From assembly GCA_964387945.1 (NCBI GenBank), contig CAYLYX010000005.1, positions 62,001-126,000 on the forward strand: a DNA stretch of 64,000 nucleotides, given 5' to 3'. The translations under genes and the position numbers were made by a program. Shown here one piece after another: positions 1-9,147 of the stretch (its first letter is position 1; each line of letters starts with the position of its first letter). The notes below the pieces were generated by a model. It did not search any database, was not told the origin of the DNA, and worked only from the letters and a program-made list of their open reading frames with translations. Source of the DNA: Parvicella sp964387945 (lineage in GTDB: Bacteria > Bacteroidota > Bacteroidia > Flavobacteriales_D > Parvicellaceae).

Positions 1-21
1 ATGTCTACGCAGAGTAATTAA
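1..21 (+). CDS. Possible 3' end of upstream gene (partial)
   Basis: Frame 1 reads six sense codons and then TAA at 19-21. In RND efflux operons the gene just before the permease encodes the periplasmic adaptor, so this could be its C-terminal tail, 16 nt before the permease ATG. Frame 3 also closes nearby (TAA at 15-17), so the frame assignment is a guess and nothing in the sequence itself identifies the product. Confidence 0.25.
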   Translation: MSTQSN

Positions 22-37
22 TCAAAAACGACAAAAC

Positions 38-3000
38 ATGTTTAGTAAATTTTTAAAACGTCCAGTACTGGCGATTGTGCTATCGGTGGTCATTATTTTT
101 ATGGGCGTACTTTCGATAAAAACACTTCCCACATCACAATTTCCAGAAATTGCTCCACCAGTGGTCGAAGTTTTTGCCTCCTACCCAGGAGCCAGTGCAC
201 AAACCTTAACTGAATCAGTTATCATTCCGCTAGAACAAGCAATCAATGGTGCTTGGGGAATGAGATACATGACATCAGACGCCACAAGTGCTGGAGAATG
301 TAATATTCGGATCATTTTTGAACCCGGAACCGATCCCAATCAAGCGTTGGTTCAAGTTTCAAACCGAGTAGAACAAGTCCGTAACCGACTTCCTGAGTTA
401 GTTCAGCGAGAAGGCGTTGTTATTACACCAATCATTCCCAGTATGCTGATGTACGTGAACCTTTTCAGCACGGATACAAGCGCGAATATGAAATTCCTAT
501 TCAACTATGCTGGAGTAAATATGATTCCAGAGTTGCAGCGAATAGAAGGTATTGGTAAGGCAAACATTTTGGGAAGCCGTCAGTACGCCATGAGAATTTG
601 GCTCAACCCAGATCGTATGCGAGCTTATAACATCTCTCCAGAGGAAGTAATGGAAGCTCTTGAATCCCAGAGTCTCATTGGAAAACCAGGAAGAATTGGA
701 CGAGGAGATGGAGACAAATCGGAGGCACTAGAATACGTTTTGACTTACGAGGATCGTTTCAACAAAGAGGACCAATATCGAAATGTGATCATCAAAGCCA
801 ACGCAGATGGTGAAATTCTGCGATTAAAAGACATTGCAGAGGTGGAGCTGGGAAGTGAATATTATGATATTTATTCCAACCTCAACAATCTCCCATCTGC
901 GGCTATCGTGCTCAAGCAAGCCTATGGAAGTAATGCCAGCGAGGTGATTGAGAATGTCAAATCTAAGCTCGATGAACTTAAAAAATCATTCCCTCCTGGA
1001 ATGGACTATGAAATTAGTTACGATGTATCTTCATTTTTGGACGCATCTATAGAGAGTGTGCAACATACACTTAGAGATGCATTTATTCTAGTTGCTTTAG
1101 TCGTCTTCATTTTTCTTGGAGATTGGAGATCTACTTTAATTCCAACTCTTGCTGTACCTATTTCTCTCATTGGAGCATTCATCTTCATGCAACTATTTGG
1201 ACTCACCATCAACATGGTTACGTTATTTGCTTTAGTTCTCGCGATCGGAATTGTTGTAGATGATGCGATTGTTGTTGTCGAAGCTGTCCATGCCAAAATG
1301 GAAGAGATTCACTGTTCTCCCTTTGCCGCTGTAAAGTTAGTGATGAACGAAATTAGTGGTGCCGTAATTGCTATTACTTTGCTGATGACAGCTGTTTTTG
1401 TTCCGGTAGCTTTTATGTCTGGTCCTGTGGGCGTCTTCTATCGACAATTCTCCGTTACGATGGCGAGCTCTATTGTCTTATCGGGAATTGTAGCACTTAC
1501 GTTAACGCCAGTTCTCTCTGCCATGATTCTAAAAAACAATCATGGAAAACCCAAGAGAAGAAACATCTTTACTAGAGCCTTAGATTCCTTTAATCGTGGT
1601 TTTGAAAAGCTCACAAATGTCTACGTAAGGATGTTGCGAGTTATTACACATAGGTGGTCTATCACCTTAACACTATGGACTAGTTTTGTTATCGGAATTT
1701 TCTACATCTCTACTCACCTTGCCTCAGGATTTGTTCCTAATGAAGATCAAGGAATGCTCTATGCCATTGTGCAAACTCCTCCGGGTTCTACATTGGAACG
1801 CACAAATGATATTTCCAGTCAGCTTCAAGAACTCATTCTCGAGGAAGTAGACGGGGTTCAATCTGTTTCTTCTATTGCGGGCTATGAAGTATTGACCGAA
1901 GGGCGTGGTTCCAATGCTGGCACTTGTTTGATCAACCTTAAACCTTGGAGCGAACGGGACAAGACTTCGGAAGAAATACTGGAAGAACTCGAAGAGGTTG
2001 CACATAAAAACATTCCAGGCGCTACTATTGAGTTTTTTGCACCACCAGCTGTACCAGGATTTGGAGCAGCCAGTGGGTTTGCACTTCAGTTGCTAGACAA
2101 AACCAACTCTGGAGACTACGAGCAATTGCAAAAAGTAACGGATGACTTTCTTGCGGAACTTAGAAAACGTCCCGAAGTTACAGGTCTATTCACTTTTTTT
2201 AGCTCCAACTATCCCCAACTTGAAATCGTTATTGATAATGAGTTGGCCATGCAAAAAGGCGTCTCGATTGAAGATGCCATGAATACTTTGTCAATTTTTG
2301 TTGGGAGCACATACGAACTTGGTTTTATTAAATATCAGCGTTTTTTCAAACTATTTGTACAAGCAGCACCTCGGTTTAGACGGATTCCTGAGGATGTTCT
2401 CAATTTTTGGGTAAAAAATGATCAAGGAGAAATGGTTCCACTTTCGGCTTTCATGAAATTAGAAAAAAAGCAGGGACCAAACGAGATCAATCGTTTTAAC
2501 ATGTACAATACAGCTGCTATTCGAGGTGGAAATGCCAAAGGCTACAGTAGTGGTGAAGCCATACAGGCTGTAAAAGAGGTTGCAGCGGCTACTTTGCCAA
2601 CAGGGTATGATATCGATTGGGCGGCACTCTCTTTTGATGAGTCGAGAAGAGGAAATGAAGCGGTCTACATCTTTCTAATTGTATTGATTTTTGTCTACTT
2701 GGTACTTTCAGCTCAGTACGAGAGTTTCATCATTCCTCTTGCTGTTATTCTCTCACTTCCAGCGGGTATCTTCGGTTCTTTTTTATGGATCAACACCATG
2801 GGGTTAGCGAATGACATCTACGCTCAAGTTGGTTTGGTGATGCTTGTGGGACTGCTCGGCAAAAATGCTGTTCTAATTGTCGAATTTGCCGTTCAAAAAC
2901 ATCAGCAAGGCGCTTCCATACTAGAGGCCGCAATTGAAGGAGCTCGAGTTCGTTTCAGACCAATCCTCATGACTTCATTCGCTTTCATAGCTGGATTAAT

Positions 3001-3211
3001 TCCGCTGGTCATGTCGCACGGAGCTGGTGCTATTGGAAACAAAACTATAGGGGGATCAGCACTTGGAGGAATGCTATTCGGAACCATTTTCGGACTACTC
3101 ATTGTCCCTGGACTTTACTACATCTTCGGGTCTTGGGCAGAGGGAAGAAAACTAATAAAAGACGAAGATTTTCAACCATTAACAGAAGACATCAATTATG
3201 AAGAAGAATAG
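38..3211 (+). CDS. RND multidrug efflux permease (AcrB/MexB, HAE1 family)
   Basis: Inner-membrane proton-driven pump subunit of a tripartite efflux system. The 1057-residue length matches the family. The N-terminus MFSKFLKRPVLAIVLS is the usual short cytoplasmic start followed by TM1, and large periplasmic porter loops separate two blocks of membrane segments (about residues 340-500 and 880-1035). The proton-relay residues are present: the Asp pair 408/409 in GIVVDDA (TM4) and Lys942 in LLGKNA (TM10), equivalent to AcrB D407/D408/K940. The downstream outer membrane component overlaps by 14 nt, so the two are translationally coupled; the adaptor is presumably just left of the window. Substrate specificity cannot be read from the sequence. 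Confidence 0.95.
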   Translation: MFSKFLKRPVLAIVLSVVIIFMGVLSIKTLPTSQFPEIAPPVVEVFASYPGASAQTLTESVIIPLEQAINGAWGMRYMTSDATSAGECNIRIIFEPGTDPNQALVQVSNRVEQVRNRLPELVQREGVVITPIIPSMLMYVNLFSTDTSANMKFLFNYAGVNMIPELQRIEGIGKANILGSRQYAMRIWLNPDRMRAYNISPEEVMEALESQSLIGKPGRIGRGDGDKSEALEYVLTYEDRFNKEDQYRNVIIKANADGEILRLKDIAEVELGSEYYDIYSNLNNLPSAAIVLKQAYGSNASEVIENVKSKLDELKKSFPPGMDYEISYDVSSFLDASIESVQHTLRDAFILVALVVFIFLGDWRSTLIPTLAVPISLIGAFIFMQLFGLTINMVTLFALVLAIGIVVDDAIVVVEAVHAKMEEIHCSPFAAVKLVMNEISGAVIAITLLMTAVFVPVAFMSGPVGVFYRQFSVTMASSIVLSGIVALTLTPVLSAMILKNNHGKPKRRNIFTRALDSFNRGFEKLTNVYVRMLRVITHRWSITLTLWTSFVIGIFYISTHLASGFVPNEDQGMLYAIVQTPPGSTLERTNDISSQLQELILEEVDGVQSVSSIAGYEVLTEGRGSNAGTCLINLKPWSERDKTSEEILEELEEVAHKNIPGATIEFFAPPAVPGFGAASGFALQLLDKTNSGDYEQLQKVTDDFLAELRKRPEVTGLFTFFSSNYPQLEIVIDNELAMQKGVSIEDAMNTLSIFVGSTYELGFIKYQRFFKLFVQAAPRFRRIPEDVLNFWVKNDQGEMVPLSAFMKLEKKQGPNEINRFNMYNTAAIRGGNAKGYSSGEAIQAVKEVAAATLPTGYDIDWAALSFDESRRGNEAVYIFLIVLIFVYLVLSAQYESFIIPLAVILSLPAGIFGSFLWINTMGLANDIYAQVGLVMLVGLLGKNAVLIVEFAVQKHQQGASILEAAIEGARVRFRPILMTSFAFIAGLIPLVMSHGAGAIGNKTIGGSALGGMLFGTIFGLLIVPGLYYIFGSWAEGRKLIKDEDFQPLTEDINYEEE

Positions 3212-4625
3212 AACCATTAATGGAACAATTGCAATTCTCTTACTGGCGATTGCTTCTTGTGCACCAAACATTACACGGCAAACGGAAAAGTATTCGGCTC
3301 CTGAAAGTTTTAATGGGTCACATGACTCAACAACAAGTGCAAACGTCAAATGGAGAGAGTACTTTAAAGATCCTTACCTATCCGCACTTATTGATACTGC
3401 GCTTAGCAATAATCAGGAACTCAATATTGTGCAACAAGAAATCGAAATTCTGAATTTTGAAGTCGGTGAAAGAAAAGGAGAGTATCTCCCATTTTTAAAT
3501 GTGGGAGCGGCAACCGGTGCAGAAAAAGTGGGCCGGTATACCAGTCAAGGTGCAAACGATGCCAATACTGAAATTATGCCCGACAAAGAATTTCCTGAGC
3601 CTCTTGGAGACTTTTATCTCGGTGCAAATATGTCTTGGGAGATTGATGTTTGGAAAAAACTAAGAAATGCTAAAAAAGCGGCATTTACTAGATATCTTTC
3701 AAGTATGGAAGGCCGTAACTTTCTCATTACACAGCTTGTTGCTGAGATTGCTGAAAAATACTATGAACTAATGGCGCTGGATAATCAAATGGAAATTGTT
3801 AATAGCTATATTGAGATCCAACAAAACGCCCTTAACACGGTAAAACAGCAAAAGATATATGCCAAAGTAACTGAGTTGGCAGTTAAAAAGTTTGAGGCAG
3901 AGCTACTTAAGACACAAAGCATGCAATATATCCTGCAGCAAGAGATAGTCGAAACGGAAAATAAAATCAACTTTCTTATCGGTAGATATCCACAGCCTGT
4001 GGAGAGGAGTTCTACACAATTTCTTGAGTTGAAATGGGATAGCATTCATGCTGGAGTACCTTCTCAACTTTTGGAAAATCGACCGGATATTCGCCAAGCT
4101 GAATTAGAACTGGTTGCTGCCAAAGTGGATGTTGAAATTGCTAAGGCAGCGTTTTATCCTTCTATTAGAATTACAGCAGGACTAGGTTATCAAGCCTTCA
4201 ATCCCAAGTATTTATTGACAACACCCGAATCGCTGCTTTTTAGTCTGGCGGGAGATTTGATGGCTCCGGTTATTAACAGAAATGCAATCAAAGCGCAATA
4301 CTTTACTGCCAATGCTAAACAAACACAGGCCGTTTATGAATATGAGAGAAGTATTTTGAACGCCTATACGGAAGTACTGAATCAACTCAATAAAATTCAG
4401 AACTATGCTTTAGCATACGAACTCAGAGAGCAGCAGGTACAAGTACTCTCTCAATCTGTTGAAATTGCCGGGAATCTTTTTAAATCTGCGCGTGCAGATT
4501 ATATGGAGGTTCTCCTAACTCAACGCGATGCTTTAGAATCAAAAATGGAACTGGTAGAGACCAAACAAGAACAAATGCACGCAATTGTAAATCTTTATAA
4601 AGCCTTAGGTGGTGGTTGGAAATAG
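3198..4625 (+). CDS. TolC/NodT-family outer membrane efflux lipoprotein
   Basis: Outer membrane channel partner of the RND pump, 475 residues. A signal peptide ends in the lipobox LLAIASC, so the N-terminal Cys is probably lipidated as in NodT/OprM proteins. The body is rich in long amphipathic helices with the conserved family phrase LLENRPDIRQAELEL, and shows the internal duplication typical of two OEP repeats. The start codon lies inside the permease gene (14 nt overlap), which indicates coupled translation. An intrinsic terminator follows 35 nt after the stop, ending the operon. Confidence 0.93.
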   Translation: MKKNRTINGTIAILLLAIASCAPNITRQTEKYSAPESFNGSHDSTTSANVKWREYFKDPYLSALIDTALSNNQELNIVQQEIEILNFEVGERKGEYLPFLNVGAATGAEKVGRYTSQGANDANTEIMPDKEFPEPLGDFYLGANMSWEIDVWKKLRNAKKAAFTRYLSSMEGRNFLITQLVAEIAEKYYELMALDNQMEIVNSYIEIQQNALNTVKQQKIYAKVTELAVKKFEAELLKTQSMQYILQQEIVETENKINFLIGRYPQPVERSSTQFLELKWDSIHAGVPSQLLENRPDIRQAELELVAAKVDVEIAKAAFYPSIRITAGLGYQAFNPKYLLTTPESLLFSLAGDLMAPVINRNAIKAQYFTANAKQTQAVYEYERSILNAYTEVLNQLNKIQNYALAYELREQQVQVLSQSVEIAGNLFKSARADYMEVLLTQRDALESKMELVETKQEQMHAIVNLYKALGGGWK

Positions 4626-4659
4626 TGAGTAATACTTTTTCAGTATTTGTTAACTTCGA

Positions 4660-4698
4660 AATAATGCCTTGGTAGCAATATCAGGGCATTATTTTTTT
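4660..4698. terminator. Bidirectional intrinsic terminator between efflux operon and ruvC
   Basis: Arms AATAATGCC (4660-4668) and GGCATTATT (4685-4693) pair perfectly and are followed by a T-run on the plus strand. It terminates the efflux operon. The convergent ruvC stop codon lies in the right arm, so the hairpin may also serve the minus strand. Confidence 0.8.
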
Positions 4699-5243
4699 CG
4701 ATCGGGATTATCTTTTAAAAATGCCCCCCAACCGCTGTAAGACTTTTTCTTCTCTCCTACTCCACCCTGAAAATAGTGACAAACTGCAGCTGCCAAGCCA
4801 TCCGTTGCATCGAGGTACTTAGGTAGTTCTTTGAAGCCAAGAATATTTTGAAGCATAGCTGCTACTTGCTCTTTACTTGCATTTCCGTTTCCAGTGATAC
4901 TTTGCTTGATTTTTTTGGGAGAGTATTCTTCAATCGGTAAATCATGCGTCAAAACAGCAGCCATAGCTACGCCCTGCGCACGACCCAACTTCAACATGGA
5001 TTGTACGTTCTTCCCAAAGAAAGGTGCTTCTACAGCTACTTCATCTGGCAAATATTCCTTTACTAAAAAACTTACTTTCTCAAAGATGGATTTCAACTTG
5101 AGTTGATGATTTTCCAACTTCGCCAAATGGATTACTCCTGTGTTGATCAATACTAATTTTTTACCCTTAACCCCAATCAAACCATACCCCATTACATTTG
5201 TTCCCGGGTCAAGGCCTAAAATTATTTTGTCAAAGTCCTCCAT
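4689..5243 (-). CDS. ruvC: Crossover junction endodeoxyribonuclease RuvC
   Basis: Holliday junction resolvase of the RuvABC recombination pathway; acts as a Mg-dependent dimer. All four catalytic acidic residues are visible: Asp12 in GLDPGT, Glu72 in VEAPFF, and Asp145 and Asp148 in LDATDGLAAA, matching E. coli D7/E66/D138/D141. The conserved GRAQGVA helix is also present. The length of 184 residues is normal, with a short basic C-terminal extension (GEKKKSYSG). It is convergent with the efflux operon and divergent from the membrane protein gene to its right. Confidence 0.96.
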   Translation of the reverse strand: MEDFDKIILGLDPGTNVMGYGLIGVKGKKLVLINTGVIHLAKLENHQLKLKSIFEKVSFLVKEYLPDEVAVEAPFFGKNVQSMLKLGRAQGVAMAAVLTHDLPIEEYSPKKIKQSITGNGNASKEQVAAMLQNILGFKELPKYLDATDGLAAAVCHYFQGGVGEKKKSYSGWGAFLKDNPDRKK

Positions 5244-5247
5244 TCAC

Positions 5248-5255
5248 TACTTTTG
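5248..5255 (+). promoter_or_regulatory. Bacteroidota -7 promoter element (TACTTTTG)
   Basis: Exact match to TAnnTTTG. The predicted transcription start is about 5259, so the nearby ATG at 5257 would not be usefully inside the transcript. It drives the YbhN-like / glycosyltransferase / permease run. Confidence 0.65.
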
Positions 5256-5275
5256 TATGACGCAAGCTATCGCTC

Positions 5276-6241
5276 ATTAAAGACAATAAGTTATATCAAC
5301 CCATTGTATTTGCTGTAAAGCTAATCATTTTCGGTGTAGCACTTTACTACCTGTACGCGCAGTTTGCACAGCGTAATCTGGATAATCTTGGCAGTTTTGT
5401 TTTGGATCACCTTGTTAGCACGCGTAGTCTGCTGCTTGTTTTTGCATTGATTGCACTCCAATTTGTTAACTACGGATTGGAAAACTTAAAATGGCGCCAA
5501 ATCTTGTCCGAACTGAAACGGTCTTCCTTTATGCGAACACAAAAGGCGGTCTATGCAGGCAACGCAGTTGCTATTCTCACCCCCGATCGGTTGGGCACAT
5601 TCATCGGAAGATTTACTTACATCAAAGAAATCTCCAAAACAAAAATCACGTTCTCAACCTTTGTTGGGAATTACGCTCAGCTGGTAGCGACCCTAATCTT
5701 TGCTTTAGTGGGATTGATTCTCACCTGGAATTTGTCGCTAGGATTTCACCTTCCAGAACGTCTTGGCATCAATCTTCTTATCAGATCAATGGTTGTAGTT
5801 TGCTGCCTTTCATTGTTTATTTATTATCACCAGCGAACTTTTCTAGACGTATTTAAAAAGTGGCAATGGAAACCTGTTCAAATGTTAGTTTCAAGGTTAG
5901 AATTCATGGAAAACTTGCATGAAAGTAGACTTCATTTAGTGCTGTTGTTAGCATTGGTTCGCTATCTCGTATTTGTTCTACAGTTCTTTATTGCGCTACA
6001 ACTCTTTGGGGGGCAACTCGAATTCCTCTGGACACTCGCTTTTTGTGGAATACTTTATTTGTTTGCGACCCTTATTCCCTCTCCATTCATGGGAAATTTG
6101 GGAACGAGAGAAGCGATAGCGGTTTTTCTGGCTACCCCTTTAGGCTTAGAAGAAACTGTAATTACTGCTTCGTTATTGATCTGGTTGACGAATGTTGTCT
6201 TACCTTCGATTCTGGGAGGAATAATTCTGCTCAAAAAATAA
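5276..6241 (+). CDS. Lysylphosphatidylglycerol synthase TM-like (YbhN/UPF0104) membrane protein
   Basis: Polytopic inner membrane protein of the flippase-like YbhN family (about 321 residues). The family signature region PDRLGTFIGR and the late phrase GNLGTREA are recognisable, with about eight hydrophobic segments. The start is uncertain. The first ordinary start codon in frame is TTG at 5402, but the frame is open from 5261 and encodes a convincing first membrane helix (residues such as VKLIIFGVALYYLY) upstream of it. ATT at 5276 is the only plausible initiator there; alternatively ATG 5257 is separated from this frame by one extra base. The promoter at 5248-5255 supports transcription from about 5259. 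The next gene follows after 3 nt. Substrate unknown. Confidence 0.75.
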   Translation: MKDNKLYQPIVFAVKLIIFGVALYYLYAQFAQRNLDNLGSFVLDHLVSTRSLLLVFALIALQFVNYGLENLKWRQILSELKRSSFMRTQKAVYAGNAVAILTPDRLGTFIGRFTYIKEISKTKITFSTFVGNYAQLVATLIFALVGLILTWNLSLGFHLPERLGINLLIRSMVVVCCLSLFIYYHQRTFLDVFKKWQWKPVQMLVSRLEFMENLHESRLHLVLLLALVRYLVFVLQFFIALQLFGGQLEFLWTLAFCGILYLFATLIPSPFMGNLGTREAIAVFLATPLGLEETVITASLLIWLTNVVLPSILGGIILLKK

Positions 6242-6244
6242 CTC

Positions 6245-7303
6245 TTGATCGTTCTACTCACATATTATCTAATTCTTTTGTTGTATGGCGTCATTGTGGT
6301 GATTCTGCCAGCAATTGGATTTATTGATCTCCTTAGAAAGAAACCCGAACCGACTAAGCAACAACTCCCAGTCACGATTATTGTACCTTTTAGGAATAAG
6401 GGAAAAATGGTGGATGATCTGATTGATTCTATCAATCGATTAAATTACCCGAAAGATCTTTTTGAGGTGATTCTTGTTGACGATGCTAGCGCTGACGGGA
6501 ATCTTTCGCTGCTGGATCAGTTTAATCAAGATATTGACTTTCAGCTCATTCAAAATGCAACGCATCACGGTAAAAAAGCTTCTATTCTCTCTGCTGCAAA
6601 AGTAGCGAAGTATGACATAATACTAACAACCGATGGAGATTGTCGACTTCCAAAAGACCTCCTTTCTAACTTATCCACAGACGATCTTTCCGTTGGTGTT
6701 GCAATTAAAACAACTTCTAGCTGGAACGTAATCGAAAACATGCAAGAAGTGGAAAGTTTAATGCTCGCTGGAATTACTTTGGGAACCGCCAATATGGAAT
6801 TTCCAATGCTCGCTGCTGGTGCAAATTTAGCTTACAAAAAAGACCTCCTAGCGTTAGAACCTTATGAAGGTAATATGCACATCAATTCAGGTGACGACAT
6901 GTTTCTACTCAAAGCTGCAGTGGAACATGGACACAAAGTAGCCCCAAGAACAGGAAAACCTGTCACCACTTCCTGCGAACCTTCCTGGGGAGCGTATATC
7001 GAACAAGGAGCGCGATGGGCTGGCAAAAATAGTGATGTAAACTTGCTACAAACCTCGCTATCAGCATGGTTAGTTCTACTCGCAAACATTGTGCTTCCAT
7101 TATCACTAATCACGCACTTTTCGTCTGGTTGGATTATCCTGTTCATAAAATTTGTCGTTGACTTTTTATTCTTATTTTTGAGCGCAACCTACTACGAGCG
7201 ATTTAGAGCACTCTTATTTGCTCCAGTTGGTTTTTGGTTTTATCCCGTTCACCTTGTTCGCGTGGGCCTCAAAATCATCAACAGCAAAAGGAAAAAGAAT
7301 TAA
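6245..7303 (+). CDS. Membrane-anchored GT2 family glycosyltransferase
   Basis: Inverting family 2 glycosyltransferase, 352 residues. An N-terminal membrane helix precedes a GT-A domain with VTIIVPFRNK, the nucleotide-binding VILVDDAS, the DxD-type motif TTDGDC and the processivity-like QGARW motif. C-terminal hydrophobic segments follow (about 255-330). The start is TTG, since the frame is closed by TAA immediately upstream at 6239-6241, which is also the stop of the preceding gene; no in-frame ATG fits the membrane segment. The stop at 7301-7303 abuts the next ATG. Acceptor unknown; a role in a polysaccharide or glycolipid with the upstream YbhN-like protein is an inference from position. 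Confidence 0.88.
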   Translation: MIVLLTYYLILLLYGVIVVILPAIGFIDLLRKKPEPTKQQLPVTIIVPFRNKGKMVDDLIDSINRLNYPKDLFEVILVDDASADGNLSLLDQFNQDIDFQLIQNATHHGKKASILSAAKVAKYDIILTTDGDCRLPKDLLSNLSTDDLSVGVAIKTTSSWNVIENMQEVESLMLAGITLGTANMEFPMLAAGANLAYKKDLLALEPYEGNMHINSGDDMFLLKAAVEHGHKVAPRTGKPVTTSCEPSWGAYIEQGARWAGKNSDVNLLQTSLSAWLVLLANIVLPLSLITHFSSGWIILFIKFVVDFLFLFLSATYYERFRALLFAPVGFWFYPVHLVRVGLKIINSKRKKN

Positions 7304-8554
7304 ATGTCTAAAAAAGAGCAACAAAATAGCAGCATGTGGAGTGATGCTTGGCGCAAGCTAAAAAAGAATACTCCAGCTATGATTGGTATGGGCATCATTA
7401 TTTTTGCGTTGCTTATTGCCTTGCTAGGTGCAAACATTCGTCAGGATACCTCAGAAGATTGCGATGATCAGATTCCACCTATTTCTGAAATTAGGCCAGG
7501 AACAGTGGTAAAACACATTCTCGTCAGACGAAATGAAGAAGTGGTTGAAGTAGGTTTTTTCGGTAAGATGTTTCATGGAGGAGAACGACTTCCTCACCGA
7601 AAATTTCCTTATTTAAGTTACGAATTTGAGGGGATCAATATCGTTTTTGAAGAGTTTATGGATACGTCTAGAACACTTCATTATGAACCCTCTTTCAAAT
7701 CTACGCCTCTACCCGATGTACTCTATCCTCTAGACATCGCTAAAGATATTAAGTATCAAGAGTTAGCAGATGGCAAGTATGAAATCTACCTGTTGGATGG
7801 AAGCACTATTGTGAAGAGTCTCGATGAAATGAGGGAGGAAGTCAAATCAGAAAACCTGATTGAGTTGACGTATTATCTCGGAACAGATTCTCACGGTAGG
7901 GACTTGCTTAGCCGATTGATGGCAGGAACCAGAATTTCTTTGTCCGTAGGATTTATCTCTGTATTGATTTCGTTGTTTATTGGTGTAGTTCTAGGAGCAA
8001 TTGCTGGATTTTACAGAGGATGGGTGGATGAAGCCATTATGTTTTTGATCAACGTTATTTGGTCGATCCCTGCGCTATTATTGATTATCTCTATTACGTT
8101 AATTTTAGGAAAAGGATATACGTCCGTATTTATTGGTGTGGGACTTGTCATGTGGGTTGACCTTGCCAGATTAGTTAGAGGTCAGGTATTGAGTATTCGA
8201 GAGAAAGAGTATATAGAAGCAGGAAAAGCACTTGGTTTTAAGGATGGAAGAATCATTTTCAGACACGTTTTCCCGAATATCATTGGTCCGGTGATTGTAC
8301 AATCTGCCAATAACTTCGTGGCGGCTATTTTGATTGAGGCAGGGCTCAGCTGGATTGGTATTGGAACACAAATTCCTACTCCATCTTGGGGAGGTATTCT
8401 TACGCTTCATGCCAACTACATCGACAATTTCGACTCTGCTTTCTTAGCGATTCTTCCAGGACTGTGTATTGTGATTCTCGTGTTTGCCTTTATGCTTTTT
8501 GGAAATGGCTTACGCGATGCTTTTGACACCAAAGGAATCGATGCGAATATTTAA
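7304..8554 (+). CDS. OppC/DppC-like peptide ABC transporter permease
   Basis: Inner membrane permease of a peptide/nickel-type ABC importer. The signature LGTDSHGRDLLSRLM followed by RISLSVG lies at about residues 193-220, and the ABC-interacting EAA-like loop EAGKALG is present at about 305. The protein has 416 residues, longer than the usual 300, because about 140 hydrophilic residues sit between TM1 and the signature. The gene abuts the glycosyltransferase stop. No OppA, OppB, OppD or OppF partner is in the neighbourhood, so the remaining subunits must be encoded elsewhere. Confidence 0.9.
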   Translation: MSKKEQQNSSMWSDAWRKLKKNTPAMIGMGIIIFALLIALLGANIRQDTSEDCDDQIPPISEIRPGTVVKHILVRRNEEVVEVGFFGKMFHGGERLPHRKFPYLSYEFEGINIVFEEFMDTSRTLHYEPSFKSTPLPDVLYPLDIAKDIKYQELADGKYEIYLLDGSTIVKSLDEMREEVKSENLIELTYYLGTDSHGRDLLSRLMAGTRISLSVGFISVLISLFIGVVLGAIAGFYRGWVDEAIMFLINVIWSIPALLLIISITLILGKGYTSVFIGVGLVMWVDLARLVRGQVLSIREKEYIEAGKALGFKDGRIIFRHVFPNIIGPVIVQSANNFVAAILIEAGLSWIGIGTQIPTPSWGGILTLHANYIDNFDSAFLAILPGLCIVILVFAFMLFGNGLRDAFDTKGIDANI

Positions 8555-9107
8555 ACACTTCATAGTTTTATTTCTCTTCGTTACTTTTTCATCTTGTGAT
8601 GGCGAGGACGAAAAAACTGGATTCACGTTGTCTGACGAAGAAAAAATGTTCGAAGAAATTCAACATTTTATTACGGCTGTTAATGATGGTAATAAAGAAT
8701 TAGAATTTCAGTTTAGAACAGATAGCATCAAATTCTGGAGTTATGACAAGCAAGGAGAAGAAACATTTATCACTCCTGAAATTTCGCTGTCGCAGATCAC
8801 TGAATTTCAGGACCTAAAATGCGATTCTATCATCTTTCAAAGAGACTCCTTACTGGGGATTTATTCGAGGGACACCATCGAATCTTCTGGAGTGATCAGT
8901 AAAGACCATATCACGCTTTACTTTAACCGAAGCGGACTAATTGATGAAGTGATGTATCGTAGAGTTAAGACCGCAGCGATTCAACATTTTTATATGGATC
9001 AATCGGAAATATCGTCCAATGAATACAAGCAGTTTGATTCAACCAAATACGCTTCTCAAAAAGAAAAACCCTTACCAAAGTTGAATCAATTTCATCTTAA
9101 GAAATAA
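8541..9107 (+). CDS. Hypothetical SPII lipoprotein
   Basis: A 188-residue protein with a clear lipoprotein signal: MRIFKHFIVLFLFVTFSSC. The mature part is acidic and unrecognised. ATG 8541 is chosen because it places the signal peptide at the N-terminus, although the frame is open further upstream; this start overlaps the permease gene by 14 nt, implying coupling. The pairing with a peptide permease could suggest an accessory envelope role, but that is only positional. Confidence 0.75.
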   Translation: MRIFKHFIVLFLFVTFSSCDGEDEKTGFTLSDEEKMFEEIQHFITAVNDGNKELEFQFRTDSIKFWSYDKQGEETFITPEISLSQITEFQDLKCDSIIFQRDSLLGIYSRDTIESSGVISKDHITLYFNRSGLIDEVMYRRVKTAAIQHFYMDQSEISSNEYKQFDSTKYASQKEKPLPKLNQFHLKK

Positions 9108-9132
9108 CTTCCTAAATATGCTGATTTTCCAT

Positions 9133-9140
9133 TAACTTCG
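9133..9140 (+). promoter_or_regulatory. Probable -7 element for uvrA (TAACTTCG)
   Basis: One mismatch to TAnnTTTG, 7 nt before the uvrA ATG. The predicted transcription start is about 9144, leaving a leader of only a few bases. Confidence 0.45.
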
Positions 9141-9147
9141 CACCGCA

